Source of the DNA: Pedobacter sp. UBA5917
GTDB lineage: Bacteria > Bacteroidota > Bacteroidia > Sphingobacteriales > Sphingobacteriaceae
NCBI RefSeq assembly: GCF_002432345.1
Contig: NZ_DJDT01000080.1
Coordinates: 1-6,888, forward strand
Direction: 5' to 3'
Length of the DNA stretch: 6,888 nt
Notes under the pieces: generated by a model
The model's database searches: none
What the model saw: the letters and a program-made list of their open reading frames with translations, nothing else
Told to the model about the DNA's origin: nothing
Program-made: the position numbers and the translations under genes
Shown here: positions 6,783-6,888 of the stretch, piece by piece
Layout: the number at the start of each line of letters is the position of its first letter
How positions within the stretch are numbered: the first letter of the stretch is position 1

Positions 6783-6888
6783 GGTTTGTTAATATCCAAA
6801 AAGTAGTGTTATAAGCTTTGTTTAAGGCCTTACGCTATGTCGCTTTGAATTACAAACAGGTTTTACCGAAGAACGCCCGTCAATCCCA
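6783..6888. other. Unassigned sequence downstream of the ABC-F gene
   Basis: No convincing gene, promoter or T-run terminator is visible. A ten-base perfect palindrome, TAAGGCCTTA, lies at 6823-6832. Short open frames cross the right edge on both strands (+ strand from about 6815; - strand ending in TAA at 6822-6824), but each is under 25 codons here and neither is recognisable. It may be plain intergenic DNA, the edge of a neighbouring gene, or part of a dispersed repeat. Confidence 0.3.

Noticed and set aside
6822..6887. 3' end of a - strand gene at the right edge
   Set aside because: Only 21 codons are visible before TAA, and the residues match no family I recognise, so it is too short to support.

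Overview
This window looks like chromosomal DNA from a Bacteroidota bacterium, most likely a member of the Sphingobacteriaceae such as Pedobacter; the genus is a guess from protein style. The signs are moderate A+T content, start codons without Shine-Dalgarno sequences, a perfect TAnnTTTG promoter element, a FecR protein with a C-terminal DUF4974-type domain, a TonB-dependent receptor carrying both STN and carboxypeptidase-regulatory-like N-terminal domains, and a DUF4249-type lipoprotein. All genes lie on the + strand.

Bases 1-4983 form one cell-surface-signalling and uptake locus. It begins with the 3' end of an ECF sigma factor (to 287). A FecR-type membrane anti-sigma factor follows (GTG start at 362, stop at 1354). 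After a 187-bp leader with two hairpins come an 881-residue STN-containing TonB-dependent receptor (1542-4187) and, four bases later, a DUF4249-type lipoprotein (4192-4983). A strong intrinsic terminator (5010-5041) closes the unit. In the usual FecA/FecR/FecI model, ligand binding by the receptor is sensed by FecR through the STN domain. FecR then releases the sigma factor, which transcribes the receptor genes. The lipoprotein is probably an outer-membrane partner of the receptor. Nothing in the sequence identifies the ligand.

Bases 5116-6782 form a separate unit: a typical Bacteroidota promoter followed by a 544-residue ABC-F ATPase. This is a soluble, ribosome-associated type of protein with two ATPase domains, not a membrane transporter, and has no evident link to the uptake locus.

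The gene-free stretches are short: 288-361, 1355-1541, 4984-5147 and 6783-6888. No tRNA, rRNA, CRISPR array, insertion sequence or phage gene was seen. The window is well explained by known families. The less-explained parts are the leader upstream of the receptor, the hairpin and non-ATG start of fecR, the ligand of the receptor/DUF4249 pair, and the last 106 bases.
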